Shown: piece after piece, positions 17,660-29,521 of the stretch
How positions within the stretch are numbered: position 1 is the stretch's first letter
Layout of the letters: the number at the start of each line of letters is the position of its first letter
Assembly: GCF_018127785.1 (NCBI RefSeq)
Contig: NZ_CP072390.1
Coordinates: 868,001 to 932,000 of the forward strand
Length of the DNA: 64,000 bases
Direction: 5' to 3'
DNA from: Prevotella scopos JCM 17725
GTDB lineage: Bacteria > Bacteroidota > Bacteroidia > Bacteroidales > Bacteroidaceae
Program-made: the position numbers and the translations under genes
The notes under the pieces: model-generated
What the model was told of the DNA's origin: nothing
Databases searched by the model: none
What the model saw: only the letters and a program-made list of their open reading frames with translations

Positions 17660-18256
17660 TTAAACATGATGGAGAAGACAATGTAATTGTTTGAGATATT
17701 GTTCTACTTGCGGGTCTGACATTCGTCTCCAGAGATCGCCTAATATAGCCACTCCACCAAAATGCCATTCTCTTGCAAGCGGAATGTTACAGGCTGTTAT
17801 GCCTCCCAAGGCTATCACTTTTTCATCTATAATGTTTTCTAAAGCAGCCTGCTTCAATAGGATTGGAGAAAAAGCAGCATGATATCCCACCTTAGAAATA
17901 CTATCAAAGATAGGACTCAGAAAAACATAGTCCTTTGTTTCTTTCTCTTTTACAATTTCTTCTAATGAATGACAAGAGCAAGAGATTCTACCAGGAAAAG
18001 TAGCTGGAATCTTTGAACAACGTCGATTCAAATGAATACCATATAAATTATATTCTTCTGCTAACTCAAAATGTTCATGTATAACGATATGACTATGCCA
18101 CTTACTAGGTATTTGAGAGATAAGCTGTATATAAGCCTCAATCGATGCGTTAGGTTTACGTATATGCAACAAATCAAGCCCTGAAGAAAAGAGTTTGTCT
18201 ATAAAAGTAGCCTCCCCCGATAAGAATTCGGGAGAGGTAATGATTATCCATTTCAT
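17660..18256 (-). CDS. Second thiamine phosphate synthase-like protein (ThiE/TenI family)
   Basis: 198 aa TIM-barrel protein. It keeps LDLLHIRKP, YGIHLNRR, SCSCHSLEEI and a YVFLSPIFDSISK stretch, which match ThiE/TenI. The diphosphate-binding residues of true ThiE are less clear than in the 20653 gene. TenI-type paralogues isomerise the thiazole product, so a helper role to Thi4 is more likely than a second synthase. It is the last gene of the thiamine operon, 10 bp after thi4. Confidence 0.8.
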   Translation of the reverse strand: MKWIIITSPEFLSGEATFIDKLFSSGLDLLHIRKPNASIEAYIQLISQIPSKWHSHIVIHEHFELAEEYNLYGIHLNRRCSKIPATFPGRISCSCHSLEEIVKEKETKDYVFLSPIFDSISKVGYHAAFSPILLKQAALENIIDEKVIALGGITACNIPLAREWHFGGVAILGDLWRRMSDPQVEQYLKQLHCLLHHV

Positions 18257-18266
18257 TTTATAAGAT

Positions 18267-19040
18267 CTATTTTTTTAGCTTCTCTATAATTAAGTCAGCT
18301 ACCTTTTTCCCAGAGAGTAACATACCACCGAAGATAGGTCCCATCCGAGGTGTACCAGCAACGGCAGAAGAAGCCATACCACAGACATAGAGACTAGGAT
18401 AGATTTCGCACGTTCCTTCAACGACCTTGCGTTCACCTTCTGCTACATCCAGAGACATTTCTCCAATGACTCCACCTGTAGGAGTTGCAAGCTGAATACC
18501 ATTCTTGCGAGCAACCACTTTGCATATCTCACTATCATGTCCGGTACCATCAATTACACACTTAGAGATAATGTTTAAAGGATCAACATGTAGGCCTTCA
18601 CGAAGTACTGGAGTCCAATTGACAACAACACCATTTACAATGTCATTCTTAAAGATAACATCTTCTACTGAATAACAATTAAATATCGTTGCACCAGCAT
18701 GAGTAGCATGATAGAGTAGGGCTGATGTGCTTTCTACAGAGTCAATTGTGTACAGCTCATTCTCATAAGATTGATAGTTGATATTAAACTCTTTAACAAT
18801 GTGCAATGCTTCCTCTTGAATAACTATTTGGTTAAACATCATTGCACCTCCCCACATTCCACCGCCTGGTGACAGTTTTCGATCGAATAATGCTGTTTTC
18901 AACCCTGCTTTAGCTAGATAATAAGCAGCAACAATACCTGATGGTCCACCACCAACAATAGCAACATCAAGGTTTAAATTACGCTGGAGTTTGTCGAAAT
19001 AGGTAGTAATAATACCTTTTGATACTTGTGTTTCAATCAT
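18267..19040 (-). CDS. thi4: Thi4-type sulfide-dependent thiazole synthase
   Basis: 257 aa flavoprotein-like enzyme that builds the adenylated thiazole of thiamine from NAD, glycine and sulfur. The Rossmann motif is VAIVGGGPSGIVAAYYLAKAG, given here as VAIVGGGPSG then IVAAYYLAKAG, and PGGGMWGGAMMFN follows. In yeast Thi4 a Cys at the substrate loop gives up its sulfur once. Here that place reads EGLHVDPLNI, with His, as in the archaeal and bacterial multi-turnover enzymes that use free sulfide. The C-terminus has GTPRMGPIFGGML. No thiG, thiS or thiH is seen in the operon, so this gene supplies the thiazole half. Confidence 0.92.
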   Translation of the reverse strand: MIETQVSKGIITTYFDKLQRNLNLDVAIVGGGPSGIVAAYYLAKAGLKTALFDRKLSPGGGMWGGAMMFNQIVIQEEALHIVKEFNINYQSYENELYTIDSVESTSALLYHATHAGATIFNCYSVEDVIFKNDIVNGVVVNWTPVLREGLHVDPLNIISKCVIDGTGHDSEICKVVARKNGIQLATPTGGVIGEMSLDVAEGERKVVEGTCEIYPSLYVCGMASSAVAGTPRMGPIFGGMLLSGKKVADLIIEKLKK

Positions 19041-19078
19041 ATTAATTTATTGTTTATGGATAATTATATTCGTTTGTT

Positions 19079-21284
<2,206 letters not shown>

Positions 21285-21288
<4 letters not shown>

Positions 21289-22100
21289 AAGATGATAAGT
21301 TTTTCAGGATTAAACAAATGATTAACAGCTCCGTGTCCTTCACCAATATAAATATCCTTACCGGCTTCTAAGGCGTGCGAAAGATAATCTTTTGCCTGGG
21401 CTATTGCATCAGGTAAATTGAGTCCTCGAGCCATATAAGAAGTTATTGCAGAAGATAATGTACAGCCTGTTCCATGTGTATTTCGGGTGTTAATAGTTTC
21501 ATGAATAAAGGTCTGCACACTACTGTTAGGCGTATATAGTCGGTCTGCTTTTCTATCTCCATCTTGGTGTCCTCCTTTGATCAAAACAGCTTTACAACCT
21601 AAACTCAGAATCTTTTGCGCTGAAATGTCCATATCTTCAATGCTATTTATAGCCATGTTTGATAAGATTTCTGCCTCAGGAATATTAGGAGTAAGGAGTG
21701 AAGCTATTGGAACTAATGAGTGACAAAACAAATCCAAAGCTTCAGGTTGCATAAGCGTATGTCCACTTGAAGATAACATAATAGGGTCAATCACTATTAT
21801 CCTATTTGGGTAATGCTGTAGGGTATCAGCTATTGCATGGATGGTAGCATAATCGTGGACCATTCCTATTTTGATAACAATCGGTTTTATATCATCCATA
21901 ACTGCCTTGATCTGTTTTGCAACAATCATTGGACTAACAACTTTTACCTGTTGTACTCCCATCGTGTTTTGTATAGTTATGGATGTAATAGCAGTAGTAG
22001 CATAAACTCCTAAGGCTGACATTGTTTTAATGTCAGCCTGTATTCCAGCTCCACCACTACAATCAGAGCCTGCAATTGTCAGTGCACATACATACCTCAT
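21285..22100 (-). CDS. thiD: Hydroxymethylpyrimidine/phosphomethylpyrimidine kinase
   Basis: Phosphorylates HMP and HMP-P to the diphosphate. 271 aa ribokinase-fold protein with TIAGSDCSGGAGIQADIKT at the N-terminus and NTHGTGCTLSSAI for the anion hole and catalytic Asp region. It is the first gene of the operon, about 110 bp downstream of a TPP riboswitch. An unusual 9-residue tail (NHLFNPEKL...) ends the protein but looks ordinary for the family. Confidence 0.95.
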
Positions 22101-22207
22101 TGATAGTATCGGTTTGTAGAGGCACGTCTATTGTCGTTTTTCAAAAGATATACGAAATAGAAAACAGTCCCATTAATGACGAACAAAGTGTAAGTTAAAA
22201 ATGAGAC

Positions 22208-22283
22208 AATCCCTGCGGCTGCATTATCAGCGTCAGGTTCTATGGGTATAATCTCAGCAACACAATCGTGAAGCACCCCTTGT
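22208..22283 (-). ncRNA. TPP riboswitch
   Basis: Read on the minus strand, the segment has GGGGTGCTTC, the pyrimidine-sensing CTGAGATTATACCC (22252-22257 hold the CTGAGA complement), TAGAACCTGA and GCTGATAATGCAGC, ending CCGCAGGGA. These are the conserved parts of the THI element in the right order. Thiamine diphosphate binding would lower expression of thiD-thiE-thiC-thi4-tenI. No clear terminator stem is visible between it and thiD, so control may be on translation initiation. Confidence 0.95.
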
Positions 22284-22307
22284 TTCTTTGATTTATTGAT
22301 TTATTGA

Positions 22308-22315
22308 CAAAAGTA
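22308..22315 (-). promoter_or_regulatory. -7 box for the thiamine operon
   Basis: CAAAAGTA (TACTTTTG on the minus strand), about 25 bp before the riboswitch, as expected for a transcript starting with it. Confidence 0.75.
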
Positions 22316-22645
22316 AATGTTATTATTTGAATAGACATAAAGAATCGTGTTATTTAACATTTATTTCTAATTATTGCACTTTATATGATGTTTCTAATCT
22401 AGAAACATCAGCGATAAGTAAGTATCAATGTTGACAACTAAAACTTCTTTCTACTAATTCTTATTTTGTAAGAATGATTTTACAAGCCTTGAAAGGTCAT
22501 CATGTTTAGACTTTGGATGATAAAAAAGATGCATAATTGTTATATAAATATTTCTTATTGTACAAATGTTTCAGCTATCTATGAAATGTTTAGAATTTAG
22601 CGGATATTTATGACCTTTTTAATTCAGATATTACAGAAAAATATG
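22316..22645. other. AT-rich divergent intergenic region
   Basis: About 330 bp between the divergent thiamine promoter and the EamA promoter. A short dyad CTAGAAACATC lies near 22400, but no gene, array or RNA signature is visible. Confidence 0.5.
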
Positions 22646-22653
22646 TATTTTTG
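22646..22653 (+). promoter_or_regulatory. -7 box for the EamA pair; decides the start
   Basis: TATTTTTG followed by C is a full TAnnTTTG match. A TTG at 22651 lies inside this box and cannot be the start codon; the next good start is GTG at 22690. Confidence 0.75.
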
Positions 22654-22689
22654 CATTCGTATATAAAATGTCGAAATCATTTTAAAGTC

Positions 22690-23613
22690 GTGAATACTTC
22701 GTCCACAATAAAGGGGTATGGTTATGCCAGCCTATCTGCAATTACGTTCGGTACTATCCCGCTTTTCTCCATTCCTGTTATGGAGTCGGGGATGATGTTA
22801 CCTTCAGTACTGATTTATCGTTTTGCTTTTAGTTGTCTCTTTATGATGTTAATCTTGCTATGGCGTAAGCAAAACCTGCATATTAAATGGGGTGATGGAC
22901 TTCGAATTATGTTTCTTTCCATTTTGTATGCTGTCTCTGCTGTATGCCTTTTCAGCAGTTATGAATATATGCCGGGCGGAATAGCAACGACATTGCTCTT
23001 CTCTTATCCAGTATGGACAGAGATATTACTCATCCTTTTCTTTAACGAGAAACTTACACTTCGTATCACATTATCAATCTTACTTGCTATTGCAGGTGTT
23101 GCCTTTCTTGGTGGAGTAGGACAGGCAGATGGTATAAAGTCTATGTGGGGTGTTATGCTTGCAATGTCGTCTGGATTGCTTTATGCTATTTATATGGTAT
23201 TATTTCCACACATGCGTATTCGTAAGTTGCCAGCTCTGAAGGTAAACTTCTATATCTTCTTTATGGCTATGTTGCTACTCATCCTTTATGCAACATTTAC
23301 GACAGGAGGCGTGCAACGAATTAGCAACGCCAACTCATTTCTTTCATTGGTACTACTAGGCTTGGTACCAACCACAATTAGCAATGTTACCTTAGTACGT
23401 TCTCTTACCTTGATAGATTCTGCTAGTGTGGCAATTCTGGGAGCCTTTGAACCGCTTACAGCAATGACGATTGGTATTACGTTAATGGGCGAACCTTTTA
23501 CGACATCTATTATCATTGGCTGTGTGCTTATTATAACCTCTGTTATTCTCCTTATTACAAAAGGGAAAACCTTACCTAATCCTCTTAAAAAATATGCAAA
23601 TCACAAAGAGTAA
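22690..23613 (+). CDS. EamA/DMT-family transporter 1
   Basis: About 307 aa with ten predicted hydrophobic segments in two five-helix repeats, the EamA fold. Both halves carry family marks, for example YGYASLSAITFGTIPLF and ASVAILGAFEPLTAMTIG. EamA proteins export small metabolites; the substrate here is unknown. The GTG start at 22690 is preferred because the upstream TTG overlaps the promoter. The gene overlaps the next transporter by 20 bp. Confidence 0.88.
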   Translation: MNTSSTIKGYGYASLSAITFGTIPLFSIPVMESGMMLPSVLIYRFAFSCLFMMLILLWRKQNLHIKWGDGLRIMFLSILYAVSAVCLFSSYEYMPGGIATTLLFSYPVWTEILLILFFNEKLTLRITLSILLAIAGVAFLGGVGQADGIKSMWGVMLAMSSGLLYAIYMVLFPHMRIRKLPALKVNFYIFFMAMLLLILYATFTTGGVQRISNANSFLSLVLLGLVPTTISNVTLVRSLTLIDSASVAILGAFEPLTAMTIGITLMGEPFTTSIIIGCVLIITSVILLITKGKTLPNPLKKYANHKE

Positions 23614-24475
23614 AAACATGCTATGGCATTTACTTGCCATTCTCATTGTTGCCGTATGGGGCACAACGTTTGTAAACACAAAAGTTCTTTTCAATAGTGG
23701 CTTGACACCTTTGGAAATATTCTTCCTAAGGTTCGCCATTGCCTATGTCTGTATCTGGTTTATATCGCCTCGCAAACTCTTAGCTCGCAGTTGGCGCGAT
23801 GAACTAATAATGATTTTATTAGGTATAACGGGAGGATCTGTCTTCTTCCTTGCAGAGAACTATGCTGTGGGACTTACTTATGTAAATAATGTCAGCTTCA
23901 TCGTTTGTACTGCTCCGTTGCTGACAGTGCTACTTGGTATTACCTTCGTAAAGAGTATAAAAGCCACTTGGTCGCTTATTGTTGGTTCATTAATAGCCTT
24001 ACTAGGTGTAGCCGTTGTTATCTTTAATGGTAGTTTTGTCCTTCATTTAAGTCCTTGGGGCGACCTTCTTACCCTATTAGCATCGCTGTGTTGGGCAGTA
24101 TATTCTTTGTTGATGAAGAAGATATCAAACAGTTATTCGGCCATCTTTATCACACGAAAAATTTTCTTTTATGGTCTTGTAACTGTTTTACCAGCATTTA
24201 TCTTTGACCCATGGACGGCTACTATATCAATGCTTCTCACACCTAAGGTGATGCTGAACCTTTTGTTCCTTGGTGTTATTGCATCATTCCTTTGCTTTGT
24301 CTTATGGACGTTGGTAATTGTGAAAATTGGTGCAATGACATCATCAAACTATCTGTATCTGAATCCAATTAGTACAGTTGTCACTAGTGCTATCTTCCTC
24401 AACGAACCAATGACAGCAATAGCTTATATTGGAAGTGCACTGATATTGATTGGTGTGGCTGTATCTAATAAATAA
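23594..24475 (+). CDS. EamA/DMT-family transporter 2
   Basis: 293 aa with about ten membrane segments. VAVWGTTFVNTKVLFNSG at the N-terminus and the NYLYLNPISTVVTSAIF region in the second repeat are typical of EamA exporters. It starts inside the 3' end of the first transporter gene (20 bp overlap), so the two are co-translated. They could form a heteromer, but most EamA proteins with two repeats act alone. Substrate unknown. Confidence 0.88.
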   Translation: MQITKSKNMLWHLLAILIVAVWGTTFVNTKVLFNSGLTPLEIFFLRFAIAYVCIWFISPRKLLARSWRDELIMILLGITGGSVFFLAENYAVGLTYVNNVSFIVCTAPLLTVLLGITFVKSIKATWSLIVGSLIALLGVAVVIFNGSFVLHLSPWGDLLTLLASLCWAVYSLLMKKISNSYSAIFITRKIFFYGLVTVLPAFIFDPWTATISMLLTPKVMLNLLFLGVIASFLCFVLWTLVIVKIGAMTSSNYLYLNPISTVVTSAIFLNEPMTAIAYIGSALILIGVAVSNK

Positions 24476-24575
24476 GATACGCTTCATCATGTATAGCAAT
24501 CTGTTGATAAAGACAGAGAAGCTAATTAATTTCATTTTAATCTATATTGTCTTTAAATAAAAACTTAGTCATAAT

Positions 24576-25340
24576 ATGAGAAAAATAGCATTAATTACTG
24601 GTGCTACCAGTGGAATTGGCGAAGCCTGCGCACGTAAGTTTGCACAAGGAGGCTATGATGTTATCATCACTGGTCGCAGAGCACAGCTCCTTGCCGACCT
24701 TAAGAAAGAGCTTGAGGCGGAGAATGTAAGAGTACTTGCACTTGCTTTCGACGTACGAAATAGAAATGCAGCAACAGCTGCTATCAATAGTTTACCACTT
24801 GAATGGCAACAAATTGATGTCTTGATTAACAATGCAGGGTTGGCTCTTGGTTTGGAGCCAGAATATGAGGGAAGCTTTGAAGATTGGGATGTGATGATTG
24901 ATACGAATATCAAAGGACTCCTTACCATGACACGTCTTGTTGTTCCAAGAATGGTAAGACGTGATAGTGGACACATTATTAACATTGGTTCTGTCGCAGG
25001 TGATGCTGCTTATGCTGGTGGAAATGTCTATTGTGGAACAAAGGCTGCCGTGAAAACGATAACTGACGGACTCCGTATAGACCTTGCACACACTTCTGTA
25101 CGTGTGACAAATGTAAAACCAGGATTAGTCGAGACACACTTCTCTAACGTGCGTTTTCATGGTGATGATGGCCGTGCCGATAAGGTTTATGAGGGAGTTA
25201 AACCGCTTACAGGTGCTGATATTGCTGACGTTGCATTCTATGCTGCTTCAGCACCAGCCCATGTACAAATTGCTGAAGTACTGGTTCTTGCTACTCATCA
25301 GGCAAGTGGAAGTGTGTTGCACAGAGACACATCAAAATAA
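24576..25340 (+). CDS. Short-chain dehydrogenase (YdfG-like, NADP-dependent)
   Basis: 254 aa Rossmann-fold oxidoreductase. The cofactor motif is TGATSGIGEACARKF, followed by NNAGLAL and the catalytic YCGTKAAVK (Tyr and Lys) with the Ser in NIGSVAGDAAY. Arg residues after the first strand (TGRRAQLL) favour NADP. E. coli YdfG reduces malonic semialdehyde and oxidises L-allo-threonine, and a similar role is possible. It lies 100 bp after the transporter pair, on the same strand, and may be read from the same promoter. Confidence 0.88.
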   Translation: MRKIALITGATSGIGEACARKFAQGGYDVIITGRRAQLLADLKKELEAENVRVLALAFDVRNRNAATAAINSLPLEWQQIDVLINNAGLALGLEPEYEGSFEDWDVMIDTNIKGLLTMTRLVVPRMVRRDSGHIINIGSVAGDAAYAGGNVYCGTKAAVKTITDGLRIDLAHTSVRVTNVKPGLVETHFSNVRFHGDDGRADKVYEGVKPLTGADIADVAFYAASAPAHVQIAEVLVLATHQASGSVLHRDTSK

Positions 25341-25425
25341 GCGGAATAGAAAGCTTAAGTTCAATTCCAACAACGAAATAGAATGAGTTATAGGCCTAAT
25401 CCATTCTATGTTTGTGAGCGTTTAC

Positions 25426-25513
25426 CATCATTCGCTTTGGTGCGGGTGCTCTGCACGTATAGTGCGGATGCTTAACACATATGGTGTTGATGGTAAACAC
25501 CACATGTGCAGAC
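25426..25513. repeat. Tandem 22 bp array B (four units)
   Basis: Four 22 bp units, best read on the minus strand, starting at 25513, 25491, 25469 and 25447. Three hold a short dyad around a variable centre: CACATGTG, AACAC-N5-GTGTT, and GCAC-N5-GTGC. The array lies between two convergent genes. Confidence 0.85.
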
Positions 25514-25530
25514 CATTAAATTCAAAATGC

Positions 25531-26829
25531 TTATTCTCCCGCAGGTTTCTTCTCTCGGGCTGTTTTAATTCTGTCCTGAATCATCTGATAATGTGAAATA
25601 GCATGTTTCCGTGCATTGATAATTTGGAATCTATATACAAAACAAGTCGTTACGAAATAAACGGTCGCTTGAATCCATAATGCACGAACTTCAGGCAGAA
25701 CATCATTAATTGTTGCACCCATGGATGCAATTCTTAAATAGCCACGTACGCCAAAAGTTGAAGGAATAAGCCAACTAACACCTTGCCATCCGCCAGGAAT
25801 ACTACTCTGTGGCCATGATGCTCCGGTCAGGAAAAGAAAAGGGATGGATGTGAAGACTACTAAAAGCATAACATTCTCGCGGTAGCGTACAAGACAAGAG
25901 ATAGTCATACCGAAGAAAATAACTGCTAGTAGATATGGCAAAAGAAGCCAAAAGAGGTCAGCGGGACGAGCAAGCATCGTGAAGCTAAAAAGATGAGGGA
26001 CCACCATAGTCATATAAGCTGACATCACACTATAAATCATGAAATAGCAAGAGGACTTACCAAGTACTATTTTCATAATCCCATTGTAGTGTTTACCAAT
26101 AGGGACAAGATCCTGGAATCGGTTGTTCTCACGTGCTGTACCTGCTGATAAGCCAATACCAAGAAGTAATGTCTGTTGTAGAATAAGTATCAAGACACCG
26201 GGAAGAATAGCATTGCCATAACCTCCTGTCGTATTGAATATAGGTTCTGCATCTACAATCATTGGTTCGGTGCTAACCTCTTCATCTCTTTCTGTAAACG
26301 ATAAAGAATGTTCTTTCTTTATGTCAGTACCCATTTTCATTGATACTGCCAATGCAGTCTGATAGATAGCCTTATAGGTAAGCATCAGACTCATATCACA
26401 ATAAACGCCAACAAATGCCTTTTCACCGCGATGCAAAGTGTGATCAAAATCGGTAGGGAAATAGAGTACACCATGAACAGCTTGTTTTCCAACCAATGCT
26501 TCCGCCTCCTTCAAGTTGTTACAATAGTAAGCTGCTCGTACATCGGGTGACGCATCGAAGTCCTGAATAAATTCACGAGAAGATGCCGAGTGGGATAAGT
26601 CAACTATAGCCACAGGCACTTCACGTACCACCTCATTGTTATATATCCATGAATAGAGGAGAGGGTAAGCCAAAGGAACAAGGAGGAAGAATATCAATAC
26701 CCCTTCATCCTTAATTGTGTTTTTGGTTTCCAACCACCATATATAACAAAGAGAAGAAAGAAAACTCAGTGGTTCTAAGCTTGCTTTCTTTTTATTAGTA
26801 GGCTTTGATGTATTCTTTGTATCTGACAT
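25531..26829 (-). CDS. ABC-2 type membrane permease 2 (YhhJ-like)
   Basis: 432 aa. One membrane segment near residue 45 is followed by a large extracytoplasmic domain (VPVAIVDLSHSASSREFI, then YCNNLKEAEALV) and then five more segments between residues 220 and 410. This is the architecture of the ABC-2 efflux permeases YhhJ and YbhS/YbhR. A Lys-rich N-terminus stays inside. It follows the sister permease gene by 130 bp. No ATP-binding subunit lies nearby. Confidence 0.88.
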   Translation of the reverse strand: MSDTKNTSKPTNKKKASLEPLSFLSSLCYIWWLETKNTIKDEGVLIFFLLVPLAYPLLYSWIYNNEVVREVPVAIVDLSHSASSREFIQDFDASPDVRAAYYCNNLKEAEALVGKQAVHGVLYFPTDFDHTLHRGEKAFVGVYCDMSLMLTYKAIYQTALAVSMKMGTDIKKEHSLSFTERDEEVSTEPMIVDAEPIFNTTGGYGNAILPGVLILILQQTLLLGIGLSAGTARENNRFQDLVPIGKHYNGIMKIVLGKSSCYFMIYSVMSAYMTMVVPHLFSFTMLARPADLFWLLLPYLLAVIFFGMTISCLVRYRENVMLLVVFTSIPFLFLTGASWPQSSIPGGWQGVSWLIPSTFGVRGYLRIASMGATINDVLPEVRALWIQATVYFVTTCFVYRFQIINARKHAISHYQMIQDRIKTAREKKPAGE

Positions 26830-26960
26830 AATAACTGTTTATTGAGTCCTCGTTAATGAGAGGCTCTTAAATGTTTAATAGGAAGAAATGCTCCATGTTA
26901 GGTCCTATTCTTTAAAATCATTGATAGATACTCCTTCGCTTAAATGATAGGTAGTAGTCC

Positions 26961-28142
26961 TTATGGGATATACACATACTCAACCATTGCCTTCTTAATA
27001 TTTCTGGTCACAAGGATGGGTAGTGACGCAAAGGCTACCAGTGCAAACAGATTAACCCACGCATCAATCAACGGATAGCCATTAAAGACACAGATTTGAT
27101 AAATCATATAATAATGACGAAGGGGGATAATCTGTGCTAGGGCTTCAATTATGCCATCCATAGCAAAAAGTGGGAAGGTCGCACCACAAGCCGAGAATCC
27201 TACTACTGCCCAAAGAGAACATACACTCATTGACATTCGCAAAGAAGGCATTAATCCAAAGACAAAAACACCGAAACCCTGAGACGACAATACAGTAAGT
27301 ATAGCAAGGAAGACTATCATACCCAGACCACCTGGGTGTGGAAAGTTTAGATAGCCATAGACATACCATTCATAACCTAAGAATATGGTTAAGAAGATGA
27401 GCGTCTGTGGAAATAGCTTACCAATAAGGGCTACAACAATATTATTTCCAGCCATAGACATCCACTCATTAGCTCTACCAAACTTTAATTCAGTTCCAAT
27501 GGAGTAGGCTGTAATAAGAAACATAAAAAGAATCAGAATACCAGGAATCATGATAGTACTCAAATAAACATTATAGTTCATCCAAGGATTGCCTATCATG
27601 TGTACATCAAGAACTATTGGCTGAATGATTGTCTTAATTTCATCGGAGGTCTTTCCAAGCATCTGTAACTTGGCTGCACCAACAGCTGCTGAACTAAGTG
27701 TCGTTACAGTCTTAAGGTCTTTGAATAGTATTCCACCTGCAACAAGTGTCACATTACTATAATAGAAAGAGATTTCTGGCTGACGTTGAGAAATGAGTTT
27801 TGCCGTTGTTCCCTCTGGTATATAGAGGAAGCCATATATCTCATTACGCTGTATGGCCTGACGTGCTTCAGCAATATTGTTGTAATGGCCTACCACACGT
27901 GTGCTTTGAAAAGCATCCAACTGACGAATCATTGCTCGTGTAACCGAAGTGTTATCATAATCGACTACACCACAGGGAAGCTTCTCAGGCTGTCCTTCAC
28001 TCATCAATGAAGTAAAGAAGAAGATGATAACGAGTGGAAAAACCACCATACAACAGATGTAGATGGGGTTATGTATCATCAATCCTACTTCACGAGCAGA
28101 GAGATTAACAATCCTTCTTATATATAAGAGTAATTTCTTCAT
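26961..28142 (-). CDS. ABC-2 type membrane permease 1 (YhhJ-like)
   Basis: 393 aa with the same layout as its neighbour: an N-terminal segment at residues 21-43, a periplasmic domain (CGVVDYDNTSVTRAMIRQL, then HYNNIAEARQAI), and a C-terminal five-helix block. The paired permeases probably form one heterodimeric exporter. The gene follows the HlyD-like adaptor; a tandem 22 bp array (28270-28335) lies in the gap of 275 bp, which could separate expression of the two parts. Confidence 0.88.
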   Translation of the reverse strand: MKKLLLYIRRIVNLSAREVGLMIHNPIYICCMVVFPLVIIFFFTSLMSEGQPEKLPCGVVDYDNTSVTRAMIRQLDAFQSTRVVGHYNNIAEARQAIQRNEIYGFLYIPEGTTAKLISQRQPEISFYYSNVTLVAGGILFKDLKTVTTLSSAAVGAAKLQMLGKTSDEIKTIIQPIVLDVHMIGNPWMNYNVYLSTIMIPGILILFMFLITAYSIGTELKFGRANEWMSMAGNNIVVALIGKLFPQTLIFLTIFLGYEWYVYGYLNFPHPGGLGMIVFLAILTVLSSQGFGVFVFGLMPSLRMSMSVCSLWAVVGFSACGATFPLFAMDGIIEALAQIIPLRHYYMIYQICVFNGYPLIDAWVNLFALVAFASLPILVTRNIKKAMVEYVYIP

Positions 28143-28269
28143 TATAATTAAAAAGACTCCTCAACTCCTTCTTTAAAAGGGGCATTACACGAGGAAAACT
28201 GGATTTAAATACCTTTGATAGATGGTCTTTAAATAATAAAAGTTTAATAGCTTATCAGCAAAGTATGCC

Positions 28270-28335
28270 CCTCAAGCATGGGTGTTAGACCTTCGCACCA
28301 TTGGTGTTTACCCTCAATACACCAATAGAAGATAC
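28270..28335. repeat. Tandem 22 bp array C (three units)
   Basis: Units at 28270, 28292 and 28314, each 22 bp. The middle one has CACCA-T-TGGTG, identical in its core to unit 1 of array D at 47290. A GC-rich inverted repeat CCCTCCTTTGGAGGGG follows at 28389. The array lies inside what looks like an operon. Confidence 0.8.
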
Positions 28336-28417
28336 TAAGAGAGTTTTATTTTTGTCATTATTCGACAGCTAACATTCCGTTAGACACCACCCTCCTTTGG
28401 AGGGGTTGGGGGAGGTT

Positions 28418-29404
28418 CTACTTCTTTAATATCAGAGACATACCAGGTTTCAATCCTTCAACCTTCTTTGTTGGTTTTGCCTTTACTTGGAACGTCTTTA
28501 AATCATACTGTCCATTGGTCTTTGTAGCCTTCCATACAGCATAAGACCCTTTGTCCTTTAAGGAAACTACACGTAGTTCAATGGTCTTGTCCAATGCAGG
28601 AACATAGGCTCTAAGCGATGTTCCAACCTTCATGTCCTTTAGTTGATCCTCACGAACATTAAATATTCCCCATATATCATCAACTAGAGAGATACTCATA
28701 ATTGGACTACCTAAACCAACAAGTTCACCCACCTTGGGATAGATTGTCTCAACTTCTCCATCTTCCGTAGCACGCTGTACTGTTTCTTTTAACACAGAAC
28801 GGACCACGTCAATGGCTGAGTGTGCAGCTTGCGCTTGCTTCTTGGCAGCCTCTTTTGTTTCTTTCTGTGCACCACTCTTAGCTAGTTCCCACTGTGACTT
28901 CGCAACTTCGACACCGGCCTTCGTTGTCTCGTATGCTGCCATTGCTTCGTCACGTTTTTGTGCACTCATAACGCCTTCATCATATAATCGTTGCATACGA
29001 CCATAGGTTTTTTCGGCAATACTATTCGCAGCAACTGCTTGCTGATAAACCTGATAAGCACTTTCAACCATTTCACGACGAGTAGGACCTTCTGTCAAGG
29101 CACTCAAAGCATCAGTTGCACCAGCAGCAGCTTCTGCAACTTTCTCTTGTGTGCTTGCTTCTGGGATAGCCAATGTTGCAAGCACATCCCCCTTATGAAC
29201 AATGTCGCCTTCCTTTACTTTTATATCGGTAATACGTCCAGGATACTTACAAGCAACACGATATTCGCTTACTTCTACTTCTCCTTGTATAACTTCTTCT
29301 GTGCGATCAATCGTAAAATAACCAATAATAGCAACGATAGCGACCACTGACACAAAGCCTAAGACGGCTAAGAGAATGTTATTATGTTGTGATTTTGCTG
29401 ACAT
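28418..29404 (-). CDS. HlyD-family membrane fusion protein
   Basis: 328 aa periplasmic adaptor. One N-terminal membrane segment (residues 10-28) precedes a biotinyl-lipoyl-like half motif (GRITDIKVKEGDIVHKG). A long alpha-hairpin rich in Ala, Glu and Lys follows (about residues 75-200), and then beta-barrel parts (VREDQLKDMKVGTSL). It would bridge the inner-membrane permeases and the TolC-like channel encoded 118 bp upstream. Confidence 0.92.
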   Translation of the reverse strand: MSAKSQHNNILLAVLGFVSVVAIVAIIGYFTIDRTEEVIQGEVEVSEYRVACKYPGRITDIKVKEGDIVHKGDVLATLAIPEASTQEKVAEAAAGATDALSALTEGPTRREMVESAYQVYQQAVAANSIAEKTYGRMQRLYDEGVMSAQKRDEAMAAYETTKAGVEVAKSQWELAKSGAQKETKEAAKKQAQAAHSAIDVVRSVLKETVQRATEDGEVETIYPKVGELVGLGSPIMSISLVDDIWGIFNVREDQLKDMKVGTSLRAYVPALDKTIELRVVSLKDKGSYAVWKATKTNGQYDLKTFQVKAKPTKKVEGLKPGMSLILKK

Positions 29405-29521
29405 ATTTGTATGTGGTTTGATTTCTTAATCTGTGTATTCTATTCAACTAAAAACATCTCCGAGAGATGAGTATATGACTTTTCTTGTGTTGATAGTAAA
29501 AAAATGAGTTTCGCACTTTTA

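Noticed and set aside
22651..22689. TTG start for the first EamA transporter
   Set aside because: The TTG lies within the TATTTTTG promoter box, so it would not be on the mRNA; GTG at 22690 fits better.
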